64,000 nt of DNA from JASLDZ01 sp964235945. GTDB taxonomy: Bacteria; Pseudomonadota; Alphaproteobacteria; Caulobacterales; Caulobacteraceae. How positions within the stretch are numbered: the first letter of the stretch is position 1; the number at the start of each line of letters is the position of its first letter. The translations under genes were made by a program, and so were the position numbers. The notes below the pieces were generated by a model. That model had not been told where the DNA came from, made no database searches, and saw only the letters and a program-made list of their open reading frames with translations. The stretch lies in NCBI GenBank assembly GCA_964235945.1, contig CAXSDV010000006.1, forward strand, positions 27,872 to 91,871, read 5' to 3'. This document shows, one piece after another, positions 39,200 through 48,429 of the stretch.

Positions 39200-41371
39200 G
39201 TGAAGCTTCGTAGGTTCGTGGCCGCGCCCCTCATGGCGGCGCTTCTGCTCGCGGGCTGCGGCGACGACGGAAACTCCTCCCCGGGTGCGACCACCACCAC
39301 CCCGCCGCCCGCCGCCCCGGCCGCCCCCGTGCGGACGATCGTCATGGTGTGGGACGGCCTGCGCCCCGACTCGGTGAACGCCACCGACACGCCCAACCTG
39401 TTCGCCCTGCAGCAGGCGGGCACGGCGTTCACCGACAACCACTCGACCTACCCGACGTTCACGATGATGAACTCGTCGTCCTTCGCGACGGGGTCGTTCC
39501 CCAAGTCGAGCGGCTTCTACGGCAACACCTTCTGGACGCCGCCGCAGGGCGCATCCAACACAATCCCCGCAGGCGTTTCCGCGGGGGGTGCGCCCCAGGA
39601 CTACGTGGATCCGGTGTTCACCGAAGACTACCAAGTGCTGTCGACCCTGAACGACTACTACAGCGGCCAGCTCCTCCTGGTGAAGAGCCTGTTCGCCACC
39701 GCCCAACAGGCGGGCGTGGTCACCGCCACCGTCGGCAAGTCCGGGGCCGCCTACCTTCAGGATCTGGCGAAGGGCGGCTACTTCCTCGACGAGAACTCGG
39801 TCTCCCCGCGCAGCCTCGTCACCGAACTGCAGGGGGCGGGCATCGCCCTGCCGGCCAACACCGTGCACGGCTATTCGGGCGCGGACGCGGTGACGCTGGC
39901 CGCCGACAACGGCAGCCCCACCGCCCGCGCGGGCTATGTCACCTTCAACACCACCGCCTACGATCCCGCCAAGACGCTCACCGTGCCGGCGCGCGACTCG
40001 AGCGACACTTCACAGGGCGCCCCGGAGGACGCCGCCAACAAGTACATGATGGCCGCGTTCACGCAGTACATCCTGCCGATGAAGAAGCCGATGCTGTCGC
40101 TGATCTGGTTCCGCACGCCGGACAACGTGGAGCACGGCTACGGCCCCGGCACGGCGAACGCCAAGGCGGGCCTGCGCTCGCAGGACGCGCGGCTGGGTGA
40201 ACTGATGGCGGGCCTGCGCACCCAGGGCCTCGACAAGACGACCAACATCATCGTGGTCTCCGACCACGGCCATTCCACGGTCTCCGGCCCGCTCGGGCTT
40301 TACCCGCTGATGGCGATCAACCCGTCGCCCACCGCGCCGGGCGGGCCGCTGGTGAACGGCGCCACCAGCGGAACCAGCGCGGCCACCCTCGGCGGGGCCA
40401 GCGCGTCGGGGTACTCCTTCTCGGGCGACGTGCGCTCGGCCGACCTGCTCACCTACCGCGGCTTCGGCGCCTATGACGGCGCGGGCTGCTCGACCAGCGC
40501 CATGTACGGACTGAGCGCGGCGGGGGCGCCCACCGTGCCCGTGCGCAACGACGCCTCCGGCGCGCTCTGCGGCGCGGCCAACACGCGCTATCAGGCGGTC
40601 AGCGCGGGCCTCGCCAAGCCGGTGGCGAGCTTCCGCGTGCCCGCCCCGGGGTCGTTCCCGATCAACGGCGTGGTGGTGGCCGCCAACGGGGGTTCCGACT
40701 ACTTCTACGTGCCCGGCCACGATCCGGCGACGGTCAAGGCCCTCGTGCGCTTCCTCCAGCAGCGCGAGGAGTACGGGGCCGTGTTCGTGGACAGCCGCTA
40801 CGGGGCGATCCCCGGCACGCTGACCATGGCGCAGGTCAACCTCGAGAACGGCTCTCGCCAGAACAACGGCCAGCCCGACGTGGTGGTCTCCTTCACCTGG
40901 GACGATCAGGTCTCCGTCCAGGGCGTGCCCGGGATCGAGTTCGAGAGCGTGGGCGGCCAGCGCGGAATGCACGGCAGCTTCGGCGTCAACGACGTGCACA
41001 ACACGCTGATCGCCAACGGCCCCTCGTTCCGCGCGAATTCGACGGTCACCACGCCCACGGGCAATGTCGACGTGGCCCCCACCGTGGCCTACCTCCTGGG
41101 CCTCTCCATGCCCCAGGCCGACGGCCGCGTGATCAACGAGGCGCTGACGAGTCCGGCCGCCACGGCCACGCCCAGCGTGGTCGCCTCGGTGGTGACGCCG
41201 GGGAGCTCCGCCACCGGCCTCAGCTTCGAGACCCCGACGGACCCGACCGGGACCGTCAAGGACCTCTCGCTCCCCATGGGCAGCTACAGCATCAACCTGA
41301 GCGTCAAGGACCTGACCGTGGGCGGCAAGACCTACCGCTACTTCGACAACGCCCGCGCCGTGCGGCGCTGA
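39200..41371 (+). CDS. Alkaline-phosphatase-superfamily lipoprotein (nucleotide pyrophosphatase/phosphodiesterase type)
   Basis: 723 residues from GTG 39200, which follows AAGGGG and yields a clean lipoprotein signal peptide with lipobox LLLAGC (C20). ATGs at 39143 and 39167 would add a non-hydrophobic leader. The type-I phosphodiesterase fold shows the metal site IVMVWDGLRPDSVN. The nucleophile is expected at a Thr/Ser in NHSTYPTFTMMNSSSFATG (T of PTFT), followed by VVSDHGHSTV (metal ligands D-H-G-H) and a late RGMHGSFG (His ligand). Acts on phosphodiesters at the outer membrane or in the periplasm; a substrate cannot be named. A three-repeat Pho box upstream suggests phosphate scavenging. 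Coupled to the following gene. Confidence 0.85.
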   Translation: MKLRRFVAAPLMAALLLAGCGDDGNSSPGATTTTPPPAAPAAPVRTIVMVWDGLRPDSVNATDTPNLFALQQAGTAFTDNHSTYPTFTMMNSSSFATGSFPKSSGFYGNTFWTPPQGASNTIPAGVSAGGAPQDYVDPVFTEDYQVLSTLNDYYSGQLLLVKSLFATAQQAGVVTATVGKSGAAYLQDLAKGGYFLDENSVSPRSLVTELQGAGIALPANTVHGYSGADAVTLAADNGSPTARAGYVTFNTTAYDPAKTLTVPARDSSDTSQGAPEDAANKYMMAAFTQYILPMKKPMLSLIWFRTPDNVEHGYGPGTANAKAGLRSQDARLGELMAGLRTQGLDKTTNIIVVSDHGHSTVSGPLGLYPLMAINPSPTAPGGPLVNGATSGTSAATLGGASASGYSFSGDVRSADLLTYRGFGAYDGAGCSTSAMYGLSAAGAPTVPVRNDASGALCGAANTRYQAVSAGLAKPVASFRVPAPGSFPINGVVVAANGGSDYFYVPGHDPATVKALVRFLQQREEYGAVFVDSRYGAIPGTLTMAQVNLENGSRQNNGQPDVVVSFTWDDQVSVQGVPGIEFESVGGQRGMHGSFGVNDVHNTLIANGPSFRANSTVTTPTGNVDVAPTVAYLLGLSMPQADGRVINEALTSPAATATPSVVASVVTPGSSATGLSFETPTDPTGTVKDLSLPMGSYSINLSVKDLTVGGKTYRYFDNARAVRR

Positions 41372-41373
41372 CC

Positions 41374-42093
41374 GTGGCGAACGTCTTGGCACGACCGGTC
41401 CCCAGGTGCGCGCGAGCCCTCGCCGCGCCGACCCTGGCGGCGCTCGCCCTGGCCGCGGCGACGACTCCCGCCCTCGCCGCTCCCGGGCGGGCGAGTTTCG
41501 AGCAGGCCTTCTCCACGGCGGGAGAGCCCGCGCGGCTGCACTACACGGTGGCGTTCGTTTCGCGGGGCGCACCCCACAGGCTGGAGGTCTGGCGCGACGG
41601 CGATCGGCGGGTGAAGCGCGTCACCGACGGGGCGGTCACGACTTTCGCCTTCCACCGCCCGGGATCGCCCGATTTCAAGCTCTCGATCCTGGACGCCCGG
41701 CGGCGCATCCACACGCGCATTGATCGCACCGACATGTACCGCATCGGCCAGTTCACCGACTGGTTCGACCTGACCCACGGCTTGCGCCACCCCAAGGCCG
41801 CTTACGTCCTGACCGCGGGCTCGGCGCCCGCCGGCGCGCCGCGGCCGGTGCGGGCCTGCACCTGGTGGGACCTGACGCAGGGCGCGCGCACCGTCCACGT
41901 CTGCTGGAGCCCGACGGTGCGCCTGCCGCTCCTGATCGTGGACCCCCGCGCGCCTCCGGGCCCCGGCTCCGCCGCGGGCGTCGTCTGGCGCGTGGCCTCG
42001 GTGAGCGAGGCTTCCGCCCCGCCGGGCGCCTTCCGCATCCACGACCGAGGTTATGTCCGCAACGACGCGGACGACGACATATCGCAGGACTGA
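41374..42093 (+). CDS. Exported protein of unknown function coupled to the phosphodiesterase
   Basis: 239 residues starting at GTG two bases after the upstream stop. Signal peptide about 1-36 (ending ALAAP). The mature part reads ASFEQAFSTAGEPARLHYTVAFVSRG, HRLEVWRDGDRRVKRVTDG, FHRPGSPDFKLSILDARRR, ACTWWDLTQGARTVHVCWSP. Two cysteines (in RACTWW and VHVCWS) may form a disulfide. The beta-strand-like alternation suggests a LolA/outer-membrane-lipoprotein-like or substrate-handling fold, but no family is recognised. Translational coupling makes a partner role with the lipoprotein likely. Confidence 0.72.
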   Translation: MANVLARPVPRCARALAAPTLAALALAAATTPALAAPGRASFEQAFSTAGEPARLHYTVAFVSRGAPHRLEVWRDGDRRVKRVTDGAVTTFAFHRPGSPDFKLSILDARRRIHTRIDRTDMYRIGQFTDWFDLTHGLRHPKAAYVLTAGSAPAGAPRPVRACTWWDLTQGARTVHVCWSPTVRLPLLIVDPRAPPGPGSAAGVVWRVASVSEASAPPGAFRIHDRGYVRNDADDDISQD

Positions 42094-42128
42094 CGGCGGT
42101 GAGCCGCCGCTTCCAGGCGGGCCGCCGT

Positions 42129-43544
42129 TCAAAGATCGGCGGTGATGCGCAGGGCGAGGACGGTCGCGTCGCGCGAGGCGCCCACCGCGTCCGGATGGAT
42201 CACGTACTGGAAGTCCGGCATGAGGTGCAGGCCCTCGCGCAGGAGGACGTCGTAGCGGCCTTCGACCACCCACTCGGACGTCTCGACGCCGGCGGGCGCG
42301 GTCGCCAGGCTGGGCGAGCCCGTTCCGAAAGGCTCGTCCAGCGCCGCCTGGAGGCGCTGGGTGGCCGAAAGCTGCGGGCTCACCCGCAACCAGGTGGCCT
42401 GCACGCCCACCGAGTCCTTGGAACGGCCCGGGATCACGCCCGAAGCCAGAAGGCCTCCGTAGGCTTCGTCCGACAGGATCGCCGTGTGCGGGTCGGCATG
42501 GGACCAGCCGGCCAGCACGATCACCCCGTCGACCCCGTCCTTGCCGGTGCGGCGCAGCATCTGGTCGAGAGCGACGTAGACGGCGGTCTGGCCGCGGTGG
42601 GAGCGGGCCGCCGCCGCCGGCGGGCCGGCGAGGGGCGCATCGCCCGACCGCGCCTCCCATAGATCGTCGAAGCGCGAGGTGTTGTAGGCCGCGCCCACTT
42701 TGTAATGGCCGAGAAGCTTGTGCGGGCCCCATTGAGGCTCGGCCCCGATCTCGAACGGCAGGTAGGCCCCCGTCGTCCCCCCCGCCCCGAAGTTGAAGCC
42801 CGAGCGCCCGCCGCCCAGGCCGTTCCGCACCTGGAACGCGCCCGCCTGCACGTAGATCGAGGCGCCCGGCTGCGCGCGCACCCGGGCGCCCCAACTGGAG
42901 GTCGGGAAGATGGTGAACCCCGACAGGATGGAGAGCTGTCGAGGTGAAGGGCAGACCGACAGCGTCATGAACTCGCAGTAGAGGGGCGAAGTGCCGAACT
43001 CCTGCCCGACGATCAGCCGCCCGGCCTCCACGTCGAGCTTGCCGTCCAGCAGCTTCTCCTGGGCGTAGAGGAAGGCCAGGTGGACCGCCACGTTCCCACC
43101 CGAGCCGTAGATCTGCTGAACCTGTGTGATCCGCTCGCCGACATAATCCGCGCTGGTGCTGCGGCCGGCGCGTTCGATCAGGGCGATGTGGGTCGAGAAC
43201 CCGCGCACCCGGGCCAACTTGGCCCAGTCGACGTCGGCCTCGAAGGTGATGTCGTGGGCGTAGTCCACGCCCGTACGCCGGCCGCCGGCCACCACGCCCG
43301 CGGTCTCGGACTGGTAGGAGACGGTCAGGTCGACACCTTGGGCCTCCAGCTTGGGCCGCACGCCGCTCCAATCGCCGAACAGGTGCTCGATCGGCAGCCG
43401 CTCGCCCAACTCCACCGACTGCGCGCTGACGGAGGGCTTGTTGTCGTTCTGCACGTTCTGCGCCCGGCCGGGGCCCGCCGCGGCCAAGCCGGCTATGGCG
43501 GCCAGCACGGCTGCGAACCGCGGGCGGACGGAGGGCGGGCGCAT
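42129..43544 (-). CDS. OprB-family carbohydrate porin
   Basis: 471 residues. Signal peptide 1-28 (PGRAQ). Barrel signatures of carbohydrate-selective OprB porins: LFGDWSGVRPKLEAQGVDLTVSY near 55, and repeated W/F-rich strands such as FPTSSWGARVRAQP and VDGVIVLAGWSHADPHTA, with C-terminal ALRITADL. It lets glucose and other sugars cross the outer membrane. Fourteen bases downstream of the glucose dehydrogenase gene, so likely one transcript: the porin feeds the periplasmic oxidase. Confidence 0.9.
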   Translation of the reverse strand: MRPPSVRPRFAAVLAAIAGLAAAGPGRAQNVQNDNKPSVSAQSVELGERLPIEHLFGDWSGVRPKLEAQGVDLTVSYQSETAGVVAGGRRTGVDYAHDITFEADVDWAKLARVRGFSTHIALIERAGRSTSADYVGERITQVQQIYGSGGNVAVHLAFLYAQEKLLDGKLDVEAGRLIVGQEFGTSPLYCEFMTLSVCPSPRQLSILSGFTIFPTSSWGARVRAQPGASIYVQAGAFQVRNGLGGGRSGFNFGAGGTTGAYLPFEIGAEPQWGPHKLLGHYKVGAAYNTSRFDDLWEARSGDAPLAGPPAAAARSHRGQTAVYVALDQMLRRTGKDGVDGVIVLAGWSHADPHTAILSDEAYGGLLASGVIPGRSKDSVGVQATWLRVSPQLSATQRLQAALDEPFGTGSPSLATAPAGVETSEWVVEGRYDVLLREGLHLMPDFQYVIHPDAVGASRDATVLALRITADL

Positions 43545-43558
43545 CGTTCGGGCCCGCG

Positions 43559-45952
43559 TCAGGACAGGGTGTAGGCCAGGACGTAGTCGCCGGACCGGGT
43601 GCCCAGGCCTCCGTGACCGCCCGCGGCGATCACCACGTACTGCTTGCCGTCCACGGCGTAGGAGATGGGGTTGGCCTGTCCCCCGGCCGGCAGGCGCGCG
43701 CGCCAGACCACGCGTCCGGTGTTCTCGTCCACGGCGCGCAGATAGTCGTCCGCCGTGCCGCCGACGAAGTAGAGGCCGCCGCGGGTCACCACGCCCCCGC
43801 CGCCGATGTTGAAGATGCCCGTGGGCAACGGCAGGTTGGTGTGCGTTCCGAAGAGTCCGGTGTCGCGGGTGGTGCCGAACGGGTGCTGCCAGACGATCTT
43901 GCGCGTGGTCAGGTCGATGGCGGTCAGCGTGCCCCAGGGCGGCGGATTGCAGGGCACGCGCAAGGGGTTCAGCCAGGGATGGACGGAGCCGATGTAGGGC
44001 GTTCCGTACTGGGGCGAGTAGCCCGCCTTGATCTTGGGCTCGTCACCCTGGCCGTTCCACGGCGGCGCCACCGAACGCTTCATCTGGTTGCGCGGGGTCT
44101 GGTTGATGACGAACGGGATGTAGCTGGCCATGGAGATCAGCAGCTTGCGCTCGGGATCGATGGCGGCCCCGTTCCAGTCCACGACTCCGTCGAAGGCCGG
44201 GTAGACGATCGTCTTCCTCAACTGGGGCGGAGTGAACTGGCCCTGGTAGAAGTTCTGCCGAAACTGGATGCGGCAGATCATCTGGTCGATGGGGGTGGCC
44301 CCCCACAGCGAGGCCTCGGTCAGCGTCTTGGGCGAGAGGGAAGGCATGCCGACCGAGTAAGGCTGGGTGGGGGCGTGCCGCTCTCCAGGCGTGCCGGCCG
44401 TCGGCACCGCCTTTTCGACCACCGAGGCGAGCGGCGCGCCCGTGCGCCGGTCGAGCAGGAAGAACTCGCCGCGCTTGGTGGTCTGCACGAGCGCCGGGGT
44501 GAGGCCGCCCCGTCCATCGGGCACGTCGACCATGGAGGGACCGATCGGCAAGTCCATGTCCCAGGTGTCGTGATGGGTGGTCTGGAAGTGCCAGCGGGGC
44601 GCGCCCGTGGTGATGTCGAGCGCCACGACCGAAGCCGAATACTTCTCGTCGAACGACCGGCGGTTGCCGCCGTAATAGTCGGGCGTGGCGTTGCCGAGCG
44701 GCAGGTAGACGAGGTTCAGCGCGGGATCGGCGGTGTAGACGCCCCAGGCGTTGGGGGTGCCGCGCGTCAGCTGCTCGCCGGGAGCGGGCTTGAAGTTCTG
44801 GCGACCCTCCGGCCGGCCCATGTCCCAGGCCCATTCGATGGCGCCCGTGACGGGATTGAAGGCGCGCACGGCCCCCGAGGGCTCGTTCTCCGCTTGGTTG
44901 TCGTAGATCCAGCCGCCGAGGATCACCCGCTCGTTCAGCACGAGCGGCGGCGAGGTGACGAAGTGGAAGCCCGTCGGCACGTGGCCGAGATACTGGGTCA
45001 GGCTCACGAAGCCGCCCCGGCCGAAGTCGGAGCAAAGCTGGCCGGTGTCGGCGTTCACCGCCATCAGCCGGGCGTCCAGCACCGGGGCGATGATGCGGCG
45101 CGGACAGGGCGTGGCCACGCCCTTGGGAGCCTCGTAGTAGGCCACGCCGCGGCAGGCCAAGTACACGTCCTTGTCGGTGGCGGCGTGGGGATCGTTCTTC
45201 CACTTCAACTTGCCGGTGCGCGCGTCCACCGCCTCCACCCAGCTGTGGCCGGTGCAGAGGTAGAGCGTGTCGCCCACCTTGAGCGGCGTGTTCTCGAAGT
45301 TGAACTCATGCCCGGCGTCGGTGCCCCCCTTGTCCTCGCCGGGGCGCATGGTGTCGCCGGTGCGGAAAGTCCAGGCGAGCTTCAGGTTCTTCACGTTCGC
45401 GGTGGAAATCTGCTGCAGGGGCGAGAAGCGGTCGCCCTTGGGCGTGCGGCCGTAGAAGCGCCACTCGTCGTCGGCGACGCTGTTGTCGGCCTGGCCGGCC
45501 AAACGCGGCGCGGAAGCCACGCCCGAGACGCCGACCGGACGCGCCCAGGCGGCTGCGCCCACGACGAGCACCGCCAGCGCCATGACGGCCGGAACGGTGA
45601 GGCTCGGGCGCGGCCCCGTTCCGACCAGCCTCCGCGTGACCCAGGGCATGAACAGCCACACGCCGAGCACCGTGGGCGCGACCAGCTTGGGCTCCAAGAG
45701 CCAGAAGTTGAGGCCGCTCTCCGCCAGCGCCCACACCAGCGTGGCCAGCCACACGGCGGCGTAGACCCAAACACCCAGCCGCCGCCCGAGCGCCACCAAG
45801 ACGCCCGCCGCGACCAGTCCCGCTCCCGCCAACAAGTAATAGGGCGTGCCTCCCACCATCAGAAGCCGCAGTCCGCCCAGAAGGAAGACAAGACCGAGAA
45901 GCGCGGTGACAGTTCCCGTAATCACGGGCCGGTGCGGTTCGGGGGACGGCAT
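43559..45952 (-). CDS. gcd: Membrane-bound PQQ-dependent glucose dehydrogenase
   Basis: 797 residues. Five N-terminal transmembrane helices (about 1-140) anchor the enzyme. A periplasmic eight-bladed quinoprotein propeller follows: RFSPLQQISTANVKNLKLAW, TLYLCTGHSWVEAVDARTGKLKW, LGNATPDYYGGNRR, HHDTWDMDLP (catalytic Asp region), and GTLTAIDLTTRKIVWQHPFGTT. Oxidises glucose to gluconolactone and passes electrons to ubiquinone. ATG 45952 is chosen; a GTG 7 codons earlier is possible. No PQQ synthesis genes are visible. Gluconate acidification is known to free mineral phosphate, fitting the surrounding phosphorus genes, but no Pho box was found in its leader. Confidence 0.96.
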   Translation of the reverse strand: MPSPEPHRPVITGTVTALLGLVFLLGGLRLLMVGGTPYYLLAGAGLVAAGVLVALGRRLGVWVYAAVWLATLVWALAESGLNFWLLEPKLVAPTVLGVWLFMPWVTRRLVGTGPRPSLTVPAVMALAVLVVGAAAWARPVGVSGVASAPRLAGQADNSVADDEWRFYGRTPKGDRFSPLQQISTANVKNLKLAWTFRTGDTMRPGEDKGGTDAGHEFNFENTPLKVGDTLYLCTGHSWVEAVDARTGKLKWKNDPHAATDKDVYLACRGVAYYEAPKGVATPCPRRIIAPVLDARLMAVNADTGQLCSDFGRGGFVSLTQYLGHVPTGFHFVTSPPLVLNERVILGGWIYDNQAENEPSGAVRAFNPVTGAIEWAWDMGRPEGRQNFKPAPGEQLTRGTPNAWGVYTADPALNLVYLPLGNATPDYYGGNRRSFDEKYSASVVALDITTGAPRWHFQTTHHDTWDMDLPIGPSMVDVPDGRGGLTPALVQTTKRGEFFLLDRRTGAPLASVVEKAVPTAGTPGERHAPTQPYSVGMPSLSPKTLTEASLWGATPIDQMICRIQFRQNFYQGQFTPPQLRKTIVYPAFDGVVDWNGAAIDPERKLLISMASYIPFVINQTPRNQMKRSVAPPWNGQGDEPKIKAGYSPQYGTPYIGSVHPWLNPLRVPCNPPPWGTLTAIDLTTRKIVWQHPFGTTRDTGLFGTHTNLPLPTGIFNIGGGGVVTRGGLYFVGGTADDYLRAVDENTGRVVWRARLPAGGQANPISYAVDGKQYVVIAAGGHGGLGTRSGDYVLAYTLS

Positions 45953-46179
45953 GAAGACGGACTTCCCACACAAGCGTCGGCTCTTCCCATCGCTTTTAGA
46001 ATAACGAATTCCAGCGTCGAAATCACAAAAGAGGGGCGACTGTTACGAAACATCCATACGGTGACGCCTCGGCGCCGTTGGTGGATGCGAACCGCGAATG
46101 CGCTTCGCTCGCGGAGGTGGGCCGGCGCCTCGGCGTTCGACCATTCCCGAGCGCCGCGCCCGCCCGGGGCGAAGGACCG
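45953..46179. other. Intergenic region upstream of gcd
   Basis: A 227-base, AT-richer gap that probably holds the gcd promoter. On the minus strand a -10-like TATTCT is present, but no -35 at good spacing and no Pho box are seen. No coding frame. Confidence 0.4.
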
Positions 46180-46572
46180 CATGGCTCGGCGAGGATGAGC
46201 CTTCCGGAGCTCACCGCACCGTTCCGGGCGACGAGCCGGAGGTGTTCGGCCAGCTTGGCTGGAGGTGCGGGCGGAGGAGCGGGCGCTCTGGAACTTCAGC
46301 TCGCCCGCATGCTCAACGGCGAGACGCTGCTGTCCCGCGAATAGCCGATGTCCTTTTCGCGAGGTGCGGCATCAGACAAGAACTGGTTCGACAGCGTCGA
46401 ACGGTGTGGTTCAGTCTTCTGGGAGGTGGTCGAGACCCCCACTCGTCTTCGTCACCGGTTACGATCAGCAGGTCATACCGGAGGCGTTCGCCGGCGCCGT
46501 GCGTCTGCAAAGCCGGTCGAGTTCATGAAGATCGTCACGGCTTTGGCGCGGACGCTCGGCGTTTCCGCGTAG
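46180..46572 (+). pseudogene. Decayed response-regulator receiver domain
   Basis: Remnants of one receiver domain are spread over two frames. GEDEP near 46195 recalls the acidic pocket. Then come ALELQLARMLNGE (around 46290-46325) and, in another frame, AVPRIADVLFARCG. After about 65 extra bases PPLVFVTGYDQQVIPEAFAGAVRLQ follows (46437-46512). Finally, shifted by one base, KPVEFMKIVTALARTLGVSA ends at TAG 46572. The last shift looks like loss of one A in CAAAAG (now CAAAG). The pattern matches receivers of the NLNGE...PIADVLAARG...TGY...LQKP type found fused to or beside HWE kinases. Gene death is inferred from the frameshifts; sequencing error is possible. Confidence 0.6.
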
Positions 46573-46654
46573 CTGTCCGTCGGCGGCGGCGCCCGGGCGG
46601 CGCGACCCGGGCGAACCCGGTGGCGAAACCGATAGCCGTCCACCGGCCGAGGTC

Positions 46655-46728
46655 TGGAGCGGGCGGCGGGAATCGAACCCGCACGAGAAGCTTGGGAAGC
46701 TTCCAGGCTACCACTACATCACGCCCGC
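46655..46728 (-). tRNA. tRNA-Gly (anticodon CCC)
   Basis: Acceptor stem GCGGGCG (46722-46728) pairs with CGCCCGC (46659-46665). The anticodon stem GAAGC/GCTTC frames loop TTCCCAA, anticodon CCC. The T arm GCGGG-TTCGAAT-CCCGC is perfect. Discriminator T and an encoded CCA complete the 3' end. Same length and discriminator as E. coli glyU. The D stem is weak. Confidence 0.95.
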
Positions 46729-46814
46729 CTGGAGGCCTGTCTAGCGCAGGGGCCGGGGTCCTGTCACCACCTCGAAGGACGCCGGCGTACGCGCCCGCGG
46801 CGCTGACGTGCGAA

Positions 46815-46842
46815 CGCCCGCGGGGATCGCTCCCCGCGGGCG
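46815..46842 (-). terminator. Terminator hairpin after the OprP-type porin
   Basis: A perfect 12-base stem (CGCCCGCGGGGA and its complement) with loop TCGC, 24 bases after the porin stop on the minus strand. GC-rich, no U-tract. Confidence 0.65.
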
Positions 46843-46866
46843 CCCGGACGGCCTGTGGGCGTCGGC

Positions 46867-48429
46867 TCAGTAGTCGAGCTGGGCGCGCAGCTGGAACACG
46901 TTCACCTTGGCGTCCGCTTGGCTCAGCATGGCGGGACCGGCCGGAGCGGTGGCCGTGGCCGCTACGGCCGGGACGTTGAAGTGGCGGTTGTCGACCACGC
47001 CGTAGGTGTAGTTGGCCATGAAGCGGACATAGCTGATCGGGTACCAGTTCAGGCCCGCGGTGACGCCGTTCCAATGGCCGGCGGTGGCCAGGCCCGCGAC
47101 CGGCACCGCGGCGTTGGCCAAGCCCACCTGGGAGGCGAGGCTGGACGTGGTGTTGCGCTTCATGTCGGTGAAATCGACGAAGTCGTAGCGGGCCGCGAGC
47201 TGGAAAGCGCCCATGCCGCCCTTGTCCACCGGGTTGAGCACCTTGATGCGCCCGAACTGGCCGTTGACGTTGTAGTTCTTCATCTCGCCGGTGGGGAACC
47301 ACGAGGCCTGCACGTAGCCGAGCGGGATGGTGAAGTCGCCGCCGCCCAGGGTGGCGCTGCGGCCGGTGGAGAGGCGGTCCACGAAGATCGCCGCCGCCTC
47401 GCCCTGGATTTCGAAGTTGCGGTGCTCGAACATCGCCTCGCCGCCGAGGGTCACGTCGCTGTTGCCGACCGCGCCCGTGTTGAGCAGCTGGCTGGCGCCC
47501 GTGGTCTCGCTGTTGAAATTGGTGTCGGGCTTGGTGGAATAGTTGAAGCCCGTTTCGCCGCCGCGGCTGCGGTAGCGCACCCAGCCGCCGATGTGGCTCT
47601 TGGTGTCGGCGGTCAGGATCGGCGAGTAGGTCGCGCGGAAAGTCCCGCCCGTCCGCTCGTCGGCCGAGGTGGAGCCGTAGGCGCCCGCGGTGACGTCCGG
47701 GTTGTTGATCGAACCGCCCTGCAGGGCCACCCAGATCGAATAGTTCGGGCCGGTCTTCACCGCCTCGAGGGCGATGACGTAGTCGATCTGGATCGCATCC
47801 TGGAAGGCGCCGCGGTCGAGGAAGTCGGTGAAGCGCTGGGAGGTGAGGTTCTCCAGGCCGGCCGCCTTCTGGTTGCCGAACAGGACGGAGGTGTCCTTGG
47901 TGACCTTGTATTCGATCACCGCGTCGTCCCAGTTCGGGTTGGCGCCGTTGGCCCAGCCGCCCTCGAGCTTGTAGGCGAACTTGGAGCTGATCTGGCCCTC
48001 GACGCCGATGTAGAGCTGGCGGCCACGGTAGTTGCGCGAGTGATAGTCGGGTACGCGGGCGGAGCCGCCCTCGCGGTCCACGTCCTCGTTCACCGCGTCC
48101 AGCAGGATGCGGCCGCGCACCTTGAACATGTCGCCCTGGCCGTCGGTGGCGCGGGTGGCGCCGTCGAACTTTAAGGAGGGGCCCGTGTTGTCGCCCTGGG
48201 TGCCCGACTGGTTCACCGGGCCCGTGCCGCCCGGCGTCTGGGCGTAGGCGGCGTTGGTCACCACCGGACCCTGGCTCACCGCCGCCTGGAGCGCGGTCAC
48301 CTGCGCCTGCAGCGCCTGGATCTGCTCCTGCAGCTTGGCGGGGTCGGTCGCGGTCTGGGCGTGGGCGGTTCCGGCGCCCAGCGCCAGGAGGGCGCCCGTG
48401 GCGGCCGCGGCGGCCAGCGAGGTCTTCAT
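46867..48429 (-). CDS. Phosphate-selective porin (OprO/OprP family)
   Basis: 520 residues. Signal peptide 1-25 (AHAQT). A coiled coil at about 31-52 (LQEQIQALQAQVTALQAAVSQ) forms the periplasmic trimerisation segment usual for this family. The barrel follows with FKVRGRILLDAVNEDVD, GVEGQISSKFAYKLEGGWANG, DFLDRGAFQDAIQIDY and a C-terminal LRAQLDY. OprP-like porins take up phosphate or pyrophosphate in phosphate limitation. It lies 160 bases downstream of phnE, with a poor Pho-like repeat (48495-48512) in between, so it may share the upstream phn promoter or have its own. Confidence 0.92.
   Translation of the reverse strand: MKTSLAAAAATGALLALGAGTAHAQTATDPAKLQEQIQALQAQVTALQAAVSQGPVVTNAAYAQTPGGTGPVNQSGTQGDNTGPSLKFDGATRATDGQGDMFKVRGRILLDAVNEDVDREGGSARVPDYHSRNYRGRQLYIGVEGQISSKFAYKLEGGWANGANPNWDDAVIEYKVTKDTSVLFGNQKAAGLENLTSQRFTDFLDRGAFQDAIQIDYVIALEAVKTGPNYSIWVALQGGSINNPDVTAGAYGSTSADERTGGTFRATYSPILTADTKSHIGGWVRYRSRGGETGFNYSTKPDTNFNSETTGASQLLNTGAVGNSDVTLGGEAMFEHRNFEIQGEAAAIFVDRLSTGRSATLGGGDFTIPLGYVQASWFPTGEMKNYNVNGQFGRIKVLNPVDKGGMGAFQLAARYDFVDFTDMKRNTTSSLASQVGLANAAVPVAGLATAGHWNGVTAGLNWYPISYVRFMANYTYGVVDNRHFNVPAVAATATAPAGPAMLSQADAKVNVFQLRAQLDY

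Noticed and set aside
39086..39868. Minus-strand reading frame opposite the phosphodiesterase lipoprotein
   Set aside because: Antisense shadow, Arg/Gly/His-rich and without motifs. It would also overlap the Pho box.
45953..46080. Possible Pho box upstream of gcd
   Set aside because: A single GTGACGC near 46057 has no partner 11 bases away on either side, so there is no direct repeat.
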